From Micromonospora parastrephiae (GTDB taxonomy: Bacteria; Actinomycetota; Actinomycetes; Mycobacteriales; Micromonosporaceae), in contig NZ_JAEVHM010000010.1 of assembly GCF_016802865.1 (NCBI RefSeq), positions 1 through 64,000 on the forward strand: a stretch of DNA of 64,000 bases, given 5' to 3'. The notes beneath the pieces are model-generated. The model made no database searches, was not told the origin of the DNA, and saw nothing but the letters and a program-made list of their open reading frames with translations. Of this stretch, positions 7,517-16,412 are shown piece after piece; position 1 is the first letter of the stretch; every line of letters begins with the position of its first letter. Made by a program: the position numbers and the translations under genes.

Positions 7517-8719
7517 TCAGCGGTCGGAGCCGCACAGTGCCGCGTCGACGGTCTTGTTCACCTCGGCGAGCATCTGCTCGCTGGTCGGCAGGCCGGTCAC
7601 CGCGACGACTGCGCTCCGGCCGTCCCGGGTGGCCAGGTTGCGGGTCTCGAAGCCCTGGATGTCACCGCCGTGACCCCAGGCGTAGCCGCCGCAGGAAAGC
7701 TCGAACCGGGCGATGCCCAGCCCGTACTCGTACTCGCCGGTCGGCTCGAACCCGGGCGCGGGCACGGTCGTCATCATGGCCACCTGCTGCGCGGGCTTGA
7801 GCAGCCTGCCGCCCACCAGCGCGTCGAAGAAGGCCCGCAGCTCGTCCGGCGTCGAGACCAGTTGGCCGGCGGACCAGCCCAGGGACGGGTCCATCTCGGT
7901 GACGTCCACCCACGGGGCGCCCGGCGCCACCGCGACGTAGCCCTGCGGGTGACTGCCGCGAAGCCGCTGTTCCCCGACGCCCGGCCAGTAGGTGTCGCGC
8001 AGACCGAGGGGTTTGATGATGCGGTTGGTGATCTCCTCGCCGATCGGGCGTTCGGTGACCTGCTCGACGATGAGGCCGGCGAGAACGTAGTTGGTGTTGC
8101 TGTACTCCCACCTCTCGCCCGGCGCGAAGTGCGGTGCGCTGGTGAGCGCGGCGTCCACCAGCCGGCGTGGCTCGTAGTACGAGTGGCTCTTGTCGATCAG
8201 GTCCTGCGACCTGGTGAACAGCACGTCGTCGTAGTCGGCCAGGCCGCTCGTCTGCCCCAGCAGCTGACGTACGGTGATCTTGCTGCCGTCGTTGCCGTTG
8301 CCGCGCACGACGCCGGGCAGGTAGTGCTCGACGGTCGCGTCCAGGTCGATACGGCCCTCACCCACCAGGTGCAGGACGACCACCGCGGTGAAGGTCTTGG
8401 TGTTGCTGCCGATGCGGACCTGGCCGTCGCGGGGAACCGGGCGGTGCGTCTGGAGGTCGCCCACCCCCGCGGTGTAGTCACGGACCCGCCCGCCGGTCCC
8501 CCGCACGGAGGCGAGCACGCCGGGAAAGCCGTCCTCGCTGACCAGGCGATCCAGTCGCTGCTGCACGGCGTCGCGCGGGCCGGCGGGTCGACTGGTCTCG
8601 GCGTCGGCGAACGCCGAGGGGCCGGTCAGGGCGGCGCCGACGGCGACGGCGGCCAACGCGCCGGCTGCCACCCGCATGCTTCGACGGCGGCGGACCGGAT
8701 CGCTCGATCTCCTGGGCAT
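7517..8719 (-). CDS. Secreted serine beta-lactamase-like D-Ala-D-Ala carboxypeptidase
   Basis: This 400-residue class-C beta-lactamase/DD-peptidase-fold protein has an N-terminal export signal with an Arg-rich n-region (PVRRRRSM) and a hydrophobic core (AAGALAAVAVGAALTG) ending at AFADA. The catalytic SxxK is SNTK near residue 104, the second motif is YSN near 204, and HGG near 349 takes the place of KTG. It is likely anchored to or released outside the membrane, acting on peptidoglycan peptides or a small ester/amide. It converges with the oxidoreductase gene (17-bp gap) and diverges from the antiporter, with a large dyad in between. The true substrate is unknown. Confidence 0.85.
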   Translation of the reverse strand: MPRRSSDPVRRRRSMRVAAGALAAVAVGAALTGPSAFADAETSRPAGPRDAVQQRLDRLVSEDGFPGVLASVRGTGGRVRDYTAGVGDLQTHRPVPRDGQVRIGSNTKTFTAVVVLHLVGEGRIDLDATVEHYLPGVVRGNGNDGSKITVRQLLGQTSGLADYDDVLFTRSQDLIDKSHSYYEPRRLVDAALTSAPHFAPGERWEYSNTNYVLAGLIVEQVTERPIGEEITNRIIKPLGLRDTYWPGVGEQRLRGSHPQGYVAVAPGAPWVDVTEMDPSLGWSAGQLVSTPDELRAFFDALVGGRLLKPAQQVAMMTTVPAPGFEPTGEYEYGLGIARFELSCGGYAWGHGGDIQGFETRNLATRDGRSAVVAVTGLPTSEQMLAEVNKTVDAALCGSDR

Positions 8720-8729
8720 GGTGACTCCT

Positions 8730-8779
8730 CGGTATCGGAAACGCTTGACCCCATCAATGGTTCAAGAAGCCCGATACCG
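8730..8779. promoter_or_regulatory. Nested 50-bp dyad in divergent promoter
   Basis: Outer arms CGGTATCGG (8730-8738) and CCGATACCG (8771-8779) are perfect inverted repeats. Inside, CTTGA...TCAAG and CCAT-CA-ATGG lie almost on the same centre (about 8755). The site is between the divergent serine hydrolase and nhaA starts and may bind a regulator controlling both. No regulator gene is adjacent. Confidence 0.45.
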
Positions 8780-8935
8780 GGGCGATCCCCTCTGCTGCCC
8801 TCCTGCGGTACAGCCTGCGCTACCCCAGCACCGACATCGACGCAGCGGTCGGGCGGGCTCGTGGCGCTGTGCGCCTGCCCCGACCGCCGGGCCCGCCCAA
8901 GAGAGACATTCGCCTCGTGCCCGAATCCGAGCCAG

Positions 8936-10900
8936 ATGACGATCAAGTCGACGAAGATTGTCCCCGTGACGAGCAACAACGCGCACCGGGGATGGTCCAC
9001 CAGAACGGCCTGGGAGGGCCGGTTCAACGCTCCGCTGCGCGCGTTCCTGCGCACCGAGACCGGTGGCGCGAGGGTGGTTCTGGTCGCCGCGGTGGTGGCT
9101 CTCGTGTGGGCCAACCTGGACGTGTCGTCGTACGAGTCGGTCTGGAGCACCTCGTTTTCGGTCCAGCTTGGTGACTGGCCCGTGTCACACGACCTGCGTT
9201 ACTGGGTCAACAGCGGCCTCATGACGTTCTTCTTCCTGGTCGCGGGGCTGGAGTTACGCCGGGAGTTCGACATCGGCGAGCTGCGGGAGCGGCGTCGACT
9301 GGCATTGCCGATGCTGGCCGGGTTCGGCGGCATGCTCCTGCCGATCGCAATCTATCTCGCGATCAACGCCGGGCATCCCACAGCTGCGGGCTGGGGTGCG
9401 GTGATGTCCACGGACACGGCGCTCGCGCTCGGCGCGTTGGCCGTGTTCGGGCCGCGGTTCTCGGATCGGCTGCGGGGTTTCCTGCTGACCGTCGCCGTCG
9501 TCGACGACGTTGTCGCGATCGCGGTGCTGGCGATCGCCTATCCGGAACATCCCTCGCCGACGGCGTTGGTCGTCGCGGCGGCGATCTTCGGCGCTGTCCT
9601 GCTGCTCCGCGGCTGCGGCGTGCGGTTCGGACCGTTCTACGCGCTGCTGGGGGTGGCGGCCTGGCTCGCCGTCTCGGAGTCCGGCGTCGATCCGGTCGCC
9701 GTGGGCCTGGTGATGGGGTTGCTGACGTACGCGTACGCACCCGGCCGCAGCGACCTGCAGCGGGCGAGCGATCAGTTCCGCCTCTTCCGGGAACAGCCCA
9801 CCCCGCAGCTCGCTGTCATGGCCCGGGCCGGACTCATTTCGGCGCTGTCGCCGAACGAACGGCTGCAGAACCTCTACCACCCGTGGGCGAGCTACGTGAT
9901 CGTGCCGCTCTTCGCACTGGCGAACGCCGGGATCGTGATCGACGGCGAGCTTCTGTCCAGGGCCGTGACCTCCCCGGTGACGCTCGGCGTCGTGGTCGCG
10001 TACGTCGTCGGCAAGCCGGCGGGAATCGTGGCCACCTCGTGGCTGGTGGCCCGGCTGAGCGGCAACCGGTTCCGGCCCCCCGTCGGCTGGCTTGCCGTCG
10101 CCGGGGTCGGCACGGTCTCCGGTATCGGGTTCACCGTCGCGCTCCTCATCGCCACCCATGCCCTCAGCGGCCCCGCCCTGGACGAAGCGAAGCTCGGCAT
10201 CATCATCGCGACGCTTGGTGCGTCCCTCGTCACCTGGCTGGTGTTCCGCTCGGCCGGGCGACTCTCGCCGGGACGGCGTGCGCGCGCGCTGCTGGGCGTC
10301 GCCGAGGGGATCGTCGACCTGACGCTGCCGGTCGATCCACAGCGCGACCACGTGCGCGGTCCGCGTGAGGCGCCGGTGACGGTCGTGGAGTACGGCGACT
10401 TCGAGTGTCCCTACTGTGGGCAGGCCGAGCCGGTGGTCCGGGAACTGCTGGCCGACTTCGCCAACGTCCGCTACGTCTGGCGACACCTGCCGCTCACCGA
10501 CGTCCACCCGCATGCCCAACTCGCCGCCGAAGCGGCGGAGGCCGCGGGCGAGCAGGGCGCGTTCTGGCAGATGCACGATCTGCTTCTCGCACACCAGAAC
10601 GCGCTGAGTCCCACCGACGTGCTCGGCTATGCCGCGCAGCTCGGCCTGAACCTCGACGGGTTCCGGGAGCACATGGCGCAGCGGATGGGCGTCGACCGGA
10701 TCGCCGAGGACGTCGACTCCGCCGACCTCAGCGGCGTCACCGGCACCCCGACATTCTTCATCAATGGCCGGCGCCACCACGGCGCATACGACATCGCCGC
10801 ACTCTCGGCGGCGGTGAAGGCGGCGTTCGCCGGCGCCAGGCTGCGCCCCGAGTACCACCCTCGGGATCCCGGGCGTCGCGAGGGCGGGCCCGCGAGCTGA
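8936..10900 (+). CDS. nhaA: Na+/H+ antiporter NhaA fused to DsbA-like thioredoxin domain
   Basis: This is a 654-residue fusion. Residues about 25-440 are the NhaA antiporter: VNSGLMTFFFLVAGLELRRE, the TDTALALGAL segment, and the paired aspartates in TVAVVDDVVAIAVLAIAY that carry Na+/H+ in NhaA. Residues about 465-640 are a DsbA/thioredoxin domain with active site C-P-Y-C (Cys491 and Cys494) and the cis-Pro segment TGTPTFF. NhaA-DsbA fusions are known in actinobacteria; the redox domain may sense or repair disulfides. ATG 8936 gives a short basic N-terminus; GTG 8966 is an alternative. The frame is open far upstream, but that part antisenses the serine hydrolase and is not coding. Confidence 0.85.
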   Translation: MTIKSTKIVPVTSNNAHRGWSTRTAWEGRFNAPLRAFLRTETGGARVVLVAAVVALVWANLDVSSYESVWSTSFSVQLGDWPVSHDLRYWVNSGLMTFFFLVAGLELRREFDIGELRERRRLALPMLAGFGGMLLPIAIYLAINAGHPTAAGWGAVMSTDTALALGALAVFGPRFSDRLRGFLLTVAVVDDVVAIAVLAIAYPEHPSPTALVVAAAIFGAVLLLRGCGVRFGPFYALLGVAAWLAVSESGVDPVAVGLVMGLLTYAYAPGRSDLQRASDQFRLFREQPTPQLAVMARAGLISALSPNERLQNLYHPWASYVIVPLFALANAGIVIDGELLSRAVTSPVTLGVVVAYVVGKPAGIVATSWLVARLSGNRFRPPVGWLAVAGVGTVSGIGFTVALLIATHALSGPALDEAKLGIIIATLGASLVTWLVFRSAGRLSPGRRARALLGVAEGIVDLTLPVDPQRDHVRGPREAPVTVVEYGDFECPYCGQAEPVVRELLADFANVRYVWRHLPLTDVHPHAQLAAEAAEAAGEQGAFWQMHDLLLAHQNALSPTDVLGYAAQLGLNLDGFREHMAQRMGVDRIAEDVDSADLSGVTGTPTFFINGRRHHGAYDIAALSAAVKAAFAGARLRPEYHPRDPGRREGGPAS

Positions 10901-10925
10901 CCGCGCGGGAGGAGGTGTTGGTCGG

Positions 10926-10968
10926 TGCCTTTGAAGCTGAATCGTTTGCGACACCAGCTCCAAAGGCA
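10926..10968 (+). terminator. Hairpin after nhaA
   Basis: TGCCTTTGAAGCTG (10926-10939) and CAGCTCCAAAGGCA (10955-10968) pair at 13 of 14 positions with a 15-nt loop, starting 25 bp after the nhaA stop. There is no U tract, as is common in high-GC actinobacteria. It is probably the nhaA transcript end. Confidence 0.5.
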
Positions 10969-11117
10969 GCCCGACACCCTCGCGGCCCTCCGCACGACGA
11001 TGCGGCCCGCCACCCGATTCAGCCCAGGACAGCTGACTCGCCGGCTTGCGCGTACGAGCGAGGACGCCGGCCAGGTCGCTCATGTCCGTCACGATCGCGT
11101 CCGCACCGGCGGCACGT

Positions 11118-13203
11118 TCAGGGAACGAGCGTGACCTCCACCAACCGACTCCAGCTCGTCTCCGCGCCCTCCCGAGCCGCCTCCTGCTCGGGCTGGTCAC
11201 GACGCAACGCCAGGTCGGCCACCCCGACGAGCACCTGCGCGATCAGGGGCGCATGCCCCGTCTCGGTGGCCGTCCGGAAGGCCGCGACGCGGTGTGCGTG
11301 GGCCTCGTCGAGGTCCTCGGCAACGTAGCCGAGCAGGTCATGTACCACCGCGCGGACGTACGCCCGTTCGGCGTCCGCACCCAGCATCGCCAACGCGACG
11401 TCGAGTTGCCGGTGTGCCTGCTCGGCGTCGCCACGCCAGCGAGCGAGATCGGCCTTCGCCAGCGCCAACTCCGCCAACGCGTGCGGCCAGGAGACGCGTT
11501 CCGCGTACCGCTGCGCCTCCGCCATGGCGGCCGCGCTCGATTCCGCGTCGCCCAGCAGCCAGTACAACTGGGCCTGCCGCGACCGCATCGACACGACATC
11601 CTCGTTGGCGCCGACCTCCGTGACGACCGCGATGGCCTGTGCGTAGTACTCACAGGCGCCGGCGAACTCACCGCGCATCGCGATCCGATTCGCCAGCTCG
11701 GTCAGGGCGAACGACGTCCCCCACCGGTCGCCGAGCGCGCGGAACTCGGCGAGCGCCGTCTCGAGGTACGCGTCCGCGTCCCGGCCGTCATGGCCCAGCA
11801 CGATGCGCAACCTGCCGAGGTGCAGTCGGGCGAGGGCGCGTAGCCAGGGGTCCTCGTCGGTGAGCAGCTGTTCGAACGCGGGCATGGCCGCGTCCGGCGC
11901 GTGTAACAGGCGTTCCAGTGCGGCGACGAACCGCAGTGCCCGGTGATGCCTCGGGACGCGCCGGCTGATCTCGTAGGCCTTGCGGATCCACTCCTCGGCC
12001 TGGTGCTGATCGCCCGGCCCCCAGGTCGCGAGGTCACGGACAGACCGGCCAGCGTGTACGCCGGCGTGCACGGCACGCGCGTACACCACGGCTCGGCTCT
12101 CGTCGGCCACCTCGCCCGGCAGGGCGGTTACCGCCATGATCAGCTCGTTGCCTTCCGCCTTGTGCCCGCCGAGCCACCAGTACCAGCCGGCGGCGGCGGC
12201 GAGCCGCATCGCCTCGTCTGCCTCGCCGGCCCCGATCGCGCCGCGCATCGCGGCACCGATGTTGTCGTGCTCGGCCTCGAGCGTGGCAAGCCACTTTAGT
12301 TGCTCCGCGCGGTAGAGATGCGGTTCCGCGGCCTCGACGAGTTCGGTGAAGTACGCGAGGTGCGCGCGGCGGGCCAGATCCGATTCTCCCGCCTCGGCGA
12401 GACGCTGCCCGGCGTACTCCTTGATCGTGCCGAGCATCCGGTAGCGCGGCGCCCTGCCGCCCTCGATGAGCACCAGCGACTTCTCGGTCAGCGCCGTCAG
12501 CAGATCGAACACGTGACCCGTCTCGACGGTGTCGCCGACGCAGACCCGCTCGGCCGCGTCCAGGCTCGCGCCACCGGAGAACACCGAGAGCCTGTGCAGC
12601 ACCACTCGTTCGGCGTCGGAGAGCAGCTCCCAGCTCCAGTCGATCACCGCACGCAGCGTCCGGTGCCGCGGCAACGCGGTACGGCTACCGCCGGTCAGCA
12701 GGCGGAACCGGTCGTCGAGCCGGTCGGCGAGCTGATCGAGGGACATCGTGCGCAATCTGGCCGCGGCGAGTTCGATCGCCAGTGGCATCCCGTCCAGCGC
12801 TCGGCAGACACGCGCCATGGTCGCCAACGTGGTGGCGTCGGCGGCGAGATCCTTGCGCACCGCGCTGGCCCGGTCCCGCAGCAGCCGGACGGCGGGAGCG
12901 GACTCGATCTCGCCCGGGTCCGCGTCCTGGGCGGGCAGGACCAACGGCGCGACCGGCCACAACGATTCACCGGTGATGCCGAGCGGTTCCGCGCAGCCGG
13001 GACACCAGACGGTGCAAGGCATTCGTGGCGTCGGCAGGCGGGCGTTCACCCCAGATCCAGTCGACGAGCGTCGCCTTGGGAATCACGCGTCCAGGGTCGA
13101 GCGCGAGGGCGATCAGGAGCCCACGCAGCCGCGCGCCCGGCACGTCGGCGACTGCGCCATCGTCCGTACGAACCTCGAACGGACCGAGCATCCCGATCTT
13201 CAC
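11118..13203 (-). pseudogene. AfsR/BTAD-type ATPase regulator with internal deletion
   Basis: Two pieces of one regulator are visible. The piece from 13203 (GTG) to about 12990 encodes an OmpR-like winged helix (KIGMLGPFEVRTDDGAVADV, then ATNALHRLVSRLR) and stops at 12967. The second piece, in another frame, starts near 13000 with EPLGITGESLWPV and continues as the distal NB-ARC ATPase (GMPLAIELAAARLR) and a long TPR-rich C-terminus ending at 11118. The bacterial transcriptional activator domain and the P-loop half of the ATPase, normally about 300 residues, are absent. The junction lies within CGGCTGCGCGGAACCGC. The change of frame makes the gene non-functional. It sits beside an IS982-like remnant, which may have caused the deletion. 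Confidence 0.75.
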
Positions 13204-13308
13204 CCAGTAGATCTTGCCATGGGCTACCAGCAGGCATCGATGCGCTGACGCCCCCTCCGTAGCGAGGCAAGGTCTCCGCGGAATTTGCCCCATAGCGCCC
13301 GACGGATG

Positions 13309-13644
13309 GGATCAAACCTTACGCTCAGTGACGCCGAACCGGTCACCCTGGCCGTGATGTCGGCGCTGCTCGGCTACACCCTCCGAGCGGCGTTGCTGCG
13401 CCGCGCAAGCCGCGACTTCCGCCACCTGTTCCCGCATCTGCCCCAGCGGTCCGGCTGCAACAATCAGCTACGGGCCGCGTCCGGACTGATCACTGGCATG
13501 ATCCGGATGCTGGCGACCGACACGTCGCTGTGGGGCGACGACGCGTGGGCGGTCGACTCGACGCCCGTTGGCTGCGGCTGCTGGAGGGAGACGGCCAAAC
13601 GCGCGGACCTGGCCGGCCGGGGCCAGTACGGTTACTGTGCGTCA
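13309..13644 (+). mobile_element. IS982-like transposase remnant
   Basis: About 112 residues match the middle of actinobacterial IS982-family transposases as I know them: a LTLSDAEPVTLAVMSALLGY start, then HLFPHLPQRSGCN, IRMLATDTSLWGDDAWAVDS (with DDE-type Asp residues) and KRADLAGRGQYGYCAS. The N-terminal about 30 residues and everything after YGYCAS are missing, so the element is dead. The frame stays open for 19 more codons into the SDR gene at 13702, producing an apparent but meaningless fusion ORF. Confidence 0.7.
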
Positions 13645-13701
13645 AATCTTCGGAGCCGTCCCGCGCCCATCGACATCGCCGCAACAACCGGAGGCACTGA
13701 C

Positions 13702-14454
13702 ATGAATCGTCTAGAGGGCCGCGCTGCACTCGTCACAGGCTCGACGAGCGGAATTGGGCGCGGTGTGGCGGAGGCGATGGCCCGCGAGGGCGCCGTCGTC
13801 GTCGTGACCGGACTCGGCCCGGAGCTCGGTGCTCGGGTCGTCGACGGAATCGTCGCGGAGGGCGGCACCGCCCACTACGTCGAGGCAGACCTTTCTGCGG
13901 GCGGCTCCGAGGTCCGCCGCCTCGCGCAGGAGGCGACGGCCCTGGCGGGTCGGCCGATCGACATCCTGGTGAACAATGCGGCCTTTCTCGTGCCGCCTCA
14001 CCCCATGACAGAGTCGACCGAGGAACAGATCGACCAGGTGCTGGAGGTCAACGTCAAGGCTCCGTACCTTCTGACGGCGGCCCTGGTGCCCGGCATGGTG
14101 GAGCACGGCGGCGGCTCGGTGATCAACATCGGCTCGATCGGCGGCGTAGACGGAATCAAGTTCACCTCGCTGTACGGCGCCAGCAAGGCTGGCTTGCACT
14201 CCCTGACGAGGTCGTGGGCCGCGGAGCTGGCCGCCGACGGTGTGCGGGTGAACACCGTCGCTCCCGGACCGACCATCACCGAGGGGAACGAAGACCTTCG
14301 TCCCCTCCTGGAGACGCTCGCCGAGGGCAACCCGGACCGGCGTACGGGCACCGTGCAGGATACCGCCGCGGCCGTGATCTTCCTCGCCAGTGAAGAGGCG
14401 TCACACATCCACGGTGTACTCCTCCCCGTGGATGGCGGGGCCCTCGCGATCTGA
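13702..14454 (+). CDS. SDR-family oxidoreductase
   Basis: This is a 250-residue classical short-chain dehydrogenase: nucleotide-binding TGSTSGIG (residues 13-20), NNAA near 92, the catalytic Ser in NIGSIGGV near 145, YxxxK in YGASK (near 158), and the ending HGVLLPVDGG. It reduces or oxidises a carbonyl/alcohol with NAD(P). The ribosome site CCGGAGGCACTGAC fixes ATG 13702 and excludes the longer ORF that runs in from the transposase remnant. It is the last chromosomal gene before the left attachment site. The substrate is unknown. Confidence 0.85.
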   Translation: MNRLEGRAALVTGSTSGIGRGVAEAMAREGAVVVVTGLGPELGARVVDGIVAEGGTAHYVEADLSAGGSEVRRLAQEATALAGRPIDILVNNAAFLVPPHPMTESTEEQIDQVLEVNVKAPYLLTAALVPGMVEHGGGSVINIGSIGGVDGIKFTSLYGASKAGLHSLTRSWAAELAADGVRVNTVAPGPTITEGNEDLRPLLETLAEGNPDRRTGTVQDTAAAVIFLASEEASHIHGVLLPVDGGALAI

Positions 14455-14577
14455 GAGGTCGGTTACGGAGACTAGGTCTGTTCCGGGGCGAGAGTAGGCG
14501 GAGCTGATCACGGTCGGTTTGTCGGCGGTGAACCCGGCTGCGGCGAGCGCGCGCAGCGTGCTGCGGGTTTCGCTTGA

Positions 14578-14615
14578 TGGGGCGGGCGGGACTCGAACCC
14601 GCGACCGAGGGATTA
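14578..14615. repeat. Left attachment site (orphan tRNA 3' half)
   Basis: The 38 bp are identical to 51242-51279; with one mismatch the match extends to 42 bp (14578-14619). They correspond to the tRNA from the anticodon loop to the discriminator base. The remaining 5' half of the tRNA is not found next to it. Confidence 0.85.
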
Positions 14616-14873
14616 CGAGATCAAACTGCCCCATCACGCCGACCTGGCTACATGCCGACCTAGCAGCGCATACATCTCTCGGCATTTCACACCACTTCCC
14701 CGCTGCCGGCCGGCCTCTTGCAAATACCGAGCAACCAGCGCCGGCATGGCAGTGCGTTTGCGGGCACGACCGCAGCCAGTTCCGCATGCGGCAATCTCGC
14801 TCACTCCGGCATCGGCAGGCACGGAAGGGCTGGCGCACATAAGGTGTGCCCGAACGGCGACCTTCGCGAGACT

Positions 14874-15563
14874 ATGACGGAGCAGGATATGGACCAAGGC
14901 ACCCGCGACGAGATGCTCGGCCGCCTGGCTGCGGCAGTCGGGTCCATCACAGTCGCACACCCGACGCGGGTTGCCATCGACGGACCGCCCGCCGCCGGCA
15001 AGACCACCCTCGCCGACGAACTGGCCGCCGTCCTGCTCACACAGGGCCGCGACGTCATCCGGGCGACGATCGACGATTTTCTCTTCCCCCGGGCACAGCG
15101 CTATCCGCGCGGCGAGTACTCGGCCGAAGGCTGCTACTTCGACACCCACAACTACGACGCGCTGAAGCGGGTTCTGCTCGATCCGCTCGGCCCGGGTGGA
15201 GATCGACGCTTCCAACACACGGTCTACGACCGCACCGCGGATACGGCGCTGTCCCCGCCGGTCACGACTGCCCCCGCCGACGCCGTGCTGATCTTCGACG
15301 GCGTCTTCCTGATGCGCCCGGAACTGATTGATCGCTGGGACCTGCGCATCTTCGTGTCGACGGCACTCGAGAAGACCGTGGATCGTGCCGTGATCCGAGA
15401 GCGCCGGGTGTTATCTCGAGCTGACGTCGAACGGCGCTGGCGCGAGCGTTACATCCCCTCCCAGCAGCTCTATCTCGCTACGGTCCGCCCGACCCATCAC
15501 GCCAACATCGTCGTGCACAACGACGAGCCCCAGCAGCCGGCCTGGGAGACCCGAACACACTGA
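14874..15563 (+). CDS. Uridine-kinase-like P-loop kinase
   Basis: This is a 229-residue P-loop NTPase. Walker A GPPAAGKTT lies near residue 38, a TIDDF segment near 68 takes the place of the uridine/phosphoribulokinase Asp pair, and LIFDGVFLMRPEL near 142 is Walker B-like. The C-terminal RRWRERYIPSQQLY is typical of uridine kinase-like proteins in actinobacteria. It probably phosphorylates a nucleoside or related small molecule; the true substrate is unknown. It is the first gene inside the left end of the element. ATG 14874 is preferred; the ribosome site is weak. Confidence 0.75.
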   Translation: MTEQDMDQGTRDEMLGRLAAAVGSITVAHPTRVAIDGPPAAGKTTLADELAAVLLTQGRDVIRATIDDFLFPRAQRYPRGEYSAEGCYFDTHNYDALKRVLLDPLGPGGDRRFQHTVYDRTADTALSPPVTTAPADAVLIFDGVFLMRPELIDRWDLRIFVSTALEKTVDRAVIRERRVLSRADVERRWRERYIPSQQLYLATVRPTHHANIVVHNDEPQQPAWETRTH

Positions 15564-16019
15564 ACGCACCAATTCGGCAGACCCGCACGTCCCGAAACGC
15601 ACTGATGTGCTCCAGGCTTCATCGCGCGGTCGCGCATCACCTGGCGGAGCTGCGTCGCACAGCAGCTGTCGGATCACAACACCGCCAAAGGGCTAGCCGA
15701 GCGGCATCCGAGCGACGACTTGCCATTCGTACATGTGCCGGTCTCGGTGCATCTCGGTCAGATCAACGTGGCTGATCGAGACGGTGGACCAGGTGGCGGA
15801 CCGCCTCGACCGGGCGGCGAGTCGTGCTGCTGCGGACTCAGTGCGGACCGAGGGTGTCGGCCCGGACCTCGACGCGGTTCGCCCGGGTCGTCGACAGCAT
15901 GACTGACCAGGGAAACGGCCGGTGGGCCGGAGGTACCACCATGCGAACCACATCGCCACGATCGCCGGTAATCCGCTGCCGCTGACTTCGTCCAGCTCAC
16001 GGGCACCGGGCGGTGCCCG
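15564..16019. other. Gene-poor interval inside the element
   Basis: Apart from a possible short minus-strand ORF (15693-15953) I see no gene, tRNA or strong repeat. The frames on both strands look like mixed fragments, suggesting decayed coding sequence. Confidence 0.4.
15693..15953 (-). CDS. Possible short protein, likely decayed
   Basis: An 86-codon frame starts MWFAWWYLRPTGRFPG and ends SISHVDLTEMHRDRHMYEWQ-VVARMPLG. The two ends look like coding sequence, but the middle is low-complexity in this frame. A second frame reads MLSTTRANRVEVRADTLGPH in the gap, as if a frameshift interrupts the gene. It is not recognised as any family. Confidence 0.25.
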   Translation of the reverse strand: MWFAWWYLRPTGRFPGQSCCRRPGRTASRSGPTPSVRTESAAARLAARSRRSATWSTVSISHVDLTEMHRDRHMYEWQVVARMPLG

Positions 16020-16412
16020 ATGAACCCGACCCGCCCGTCCAAACCGCCGATGCGGTTCACCGATGCGGAAAAGATCAACCCGTTCCAACTCCTTCTCGAT
16101 CTTCAAGAGAATGCCGCGGCTCGGACGCCGGAATCCGGACGCGTTGCCGTCCTGGCGGAGCTGGCGTTGTCCGCTGCGATGGTGTCCTGCTGGACTCACT
16201 GGCAACCCTCGATGATCCACACCGCGCTGTGCGCTGGCGTGGACCTGACGGACACCGCGAAAGCGACCGGTCTCGACGCGGGCGAAGTCGTCGACCGTTG
16301 GCGGCGATGGGTCGATGTCCAGACGGGGTTGGACATCGGCGGACGTCCGTCCGTGGACCCCGTCGAGGTTCACGCCATCGAGCGACGGCTCGGGCAGGGG
16401 GTGGTTCGATGA
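16020..16412 (+). CDS. Hypothetical protein of the mobility module
   Basis: This 130-residue, mostly helical protein has a central stretch LAELALSAAMVSCWTHWQPS and a possible HTH-like segment (DTAKATGLDAGEVVDRWRRW, about residues 80-99). Its TGA overlaps the ATG of the DUF2637 gene (ATGA), so the two are translationally coupled. Similar small proteins precede DUF2637 genes in actinomycete integrative elements as far as I recall. A DNA-binding or accessory transfer role is inference. Confidence 0.55.
   Translation: MNPTRPSKPPMRFTDAEKINPFQLLLDLQENAAARTPESGRVAVLAELALSAAMVSCWTHWQPSMIHTALCAGVDLTDTAKATGLDAGEVVDRWRRWVDVQTGLDIGGRPSVDPVEVHAIERRLGQGVVR

Noticed and set aside
7007..10900. A 1297-codon open frame covering nhaA
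   Set aside because: The first about 640 codons are the antisense of the serine hydrolase and the end of the FAD oxidoreductase in another frame; protein features start only at 8936.
13285..14454. Transposase-SDR fusion protein
   Set aside because: The SDR has its own ribosome site and canonical N-terminus at 13702, and the transposase part is a dead fragment.
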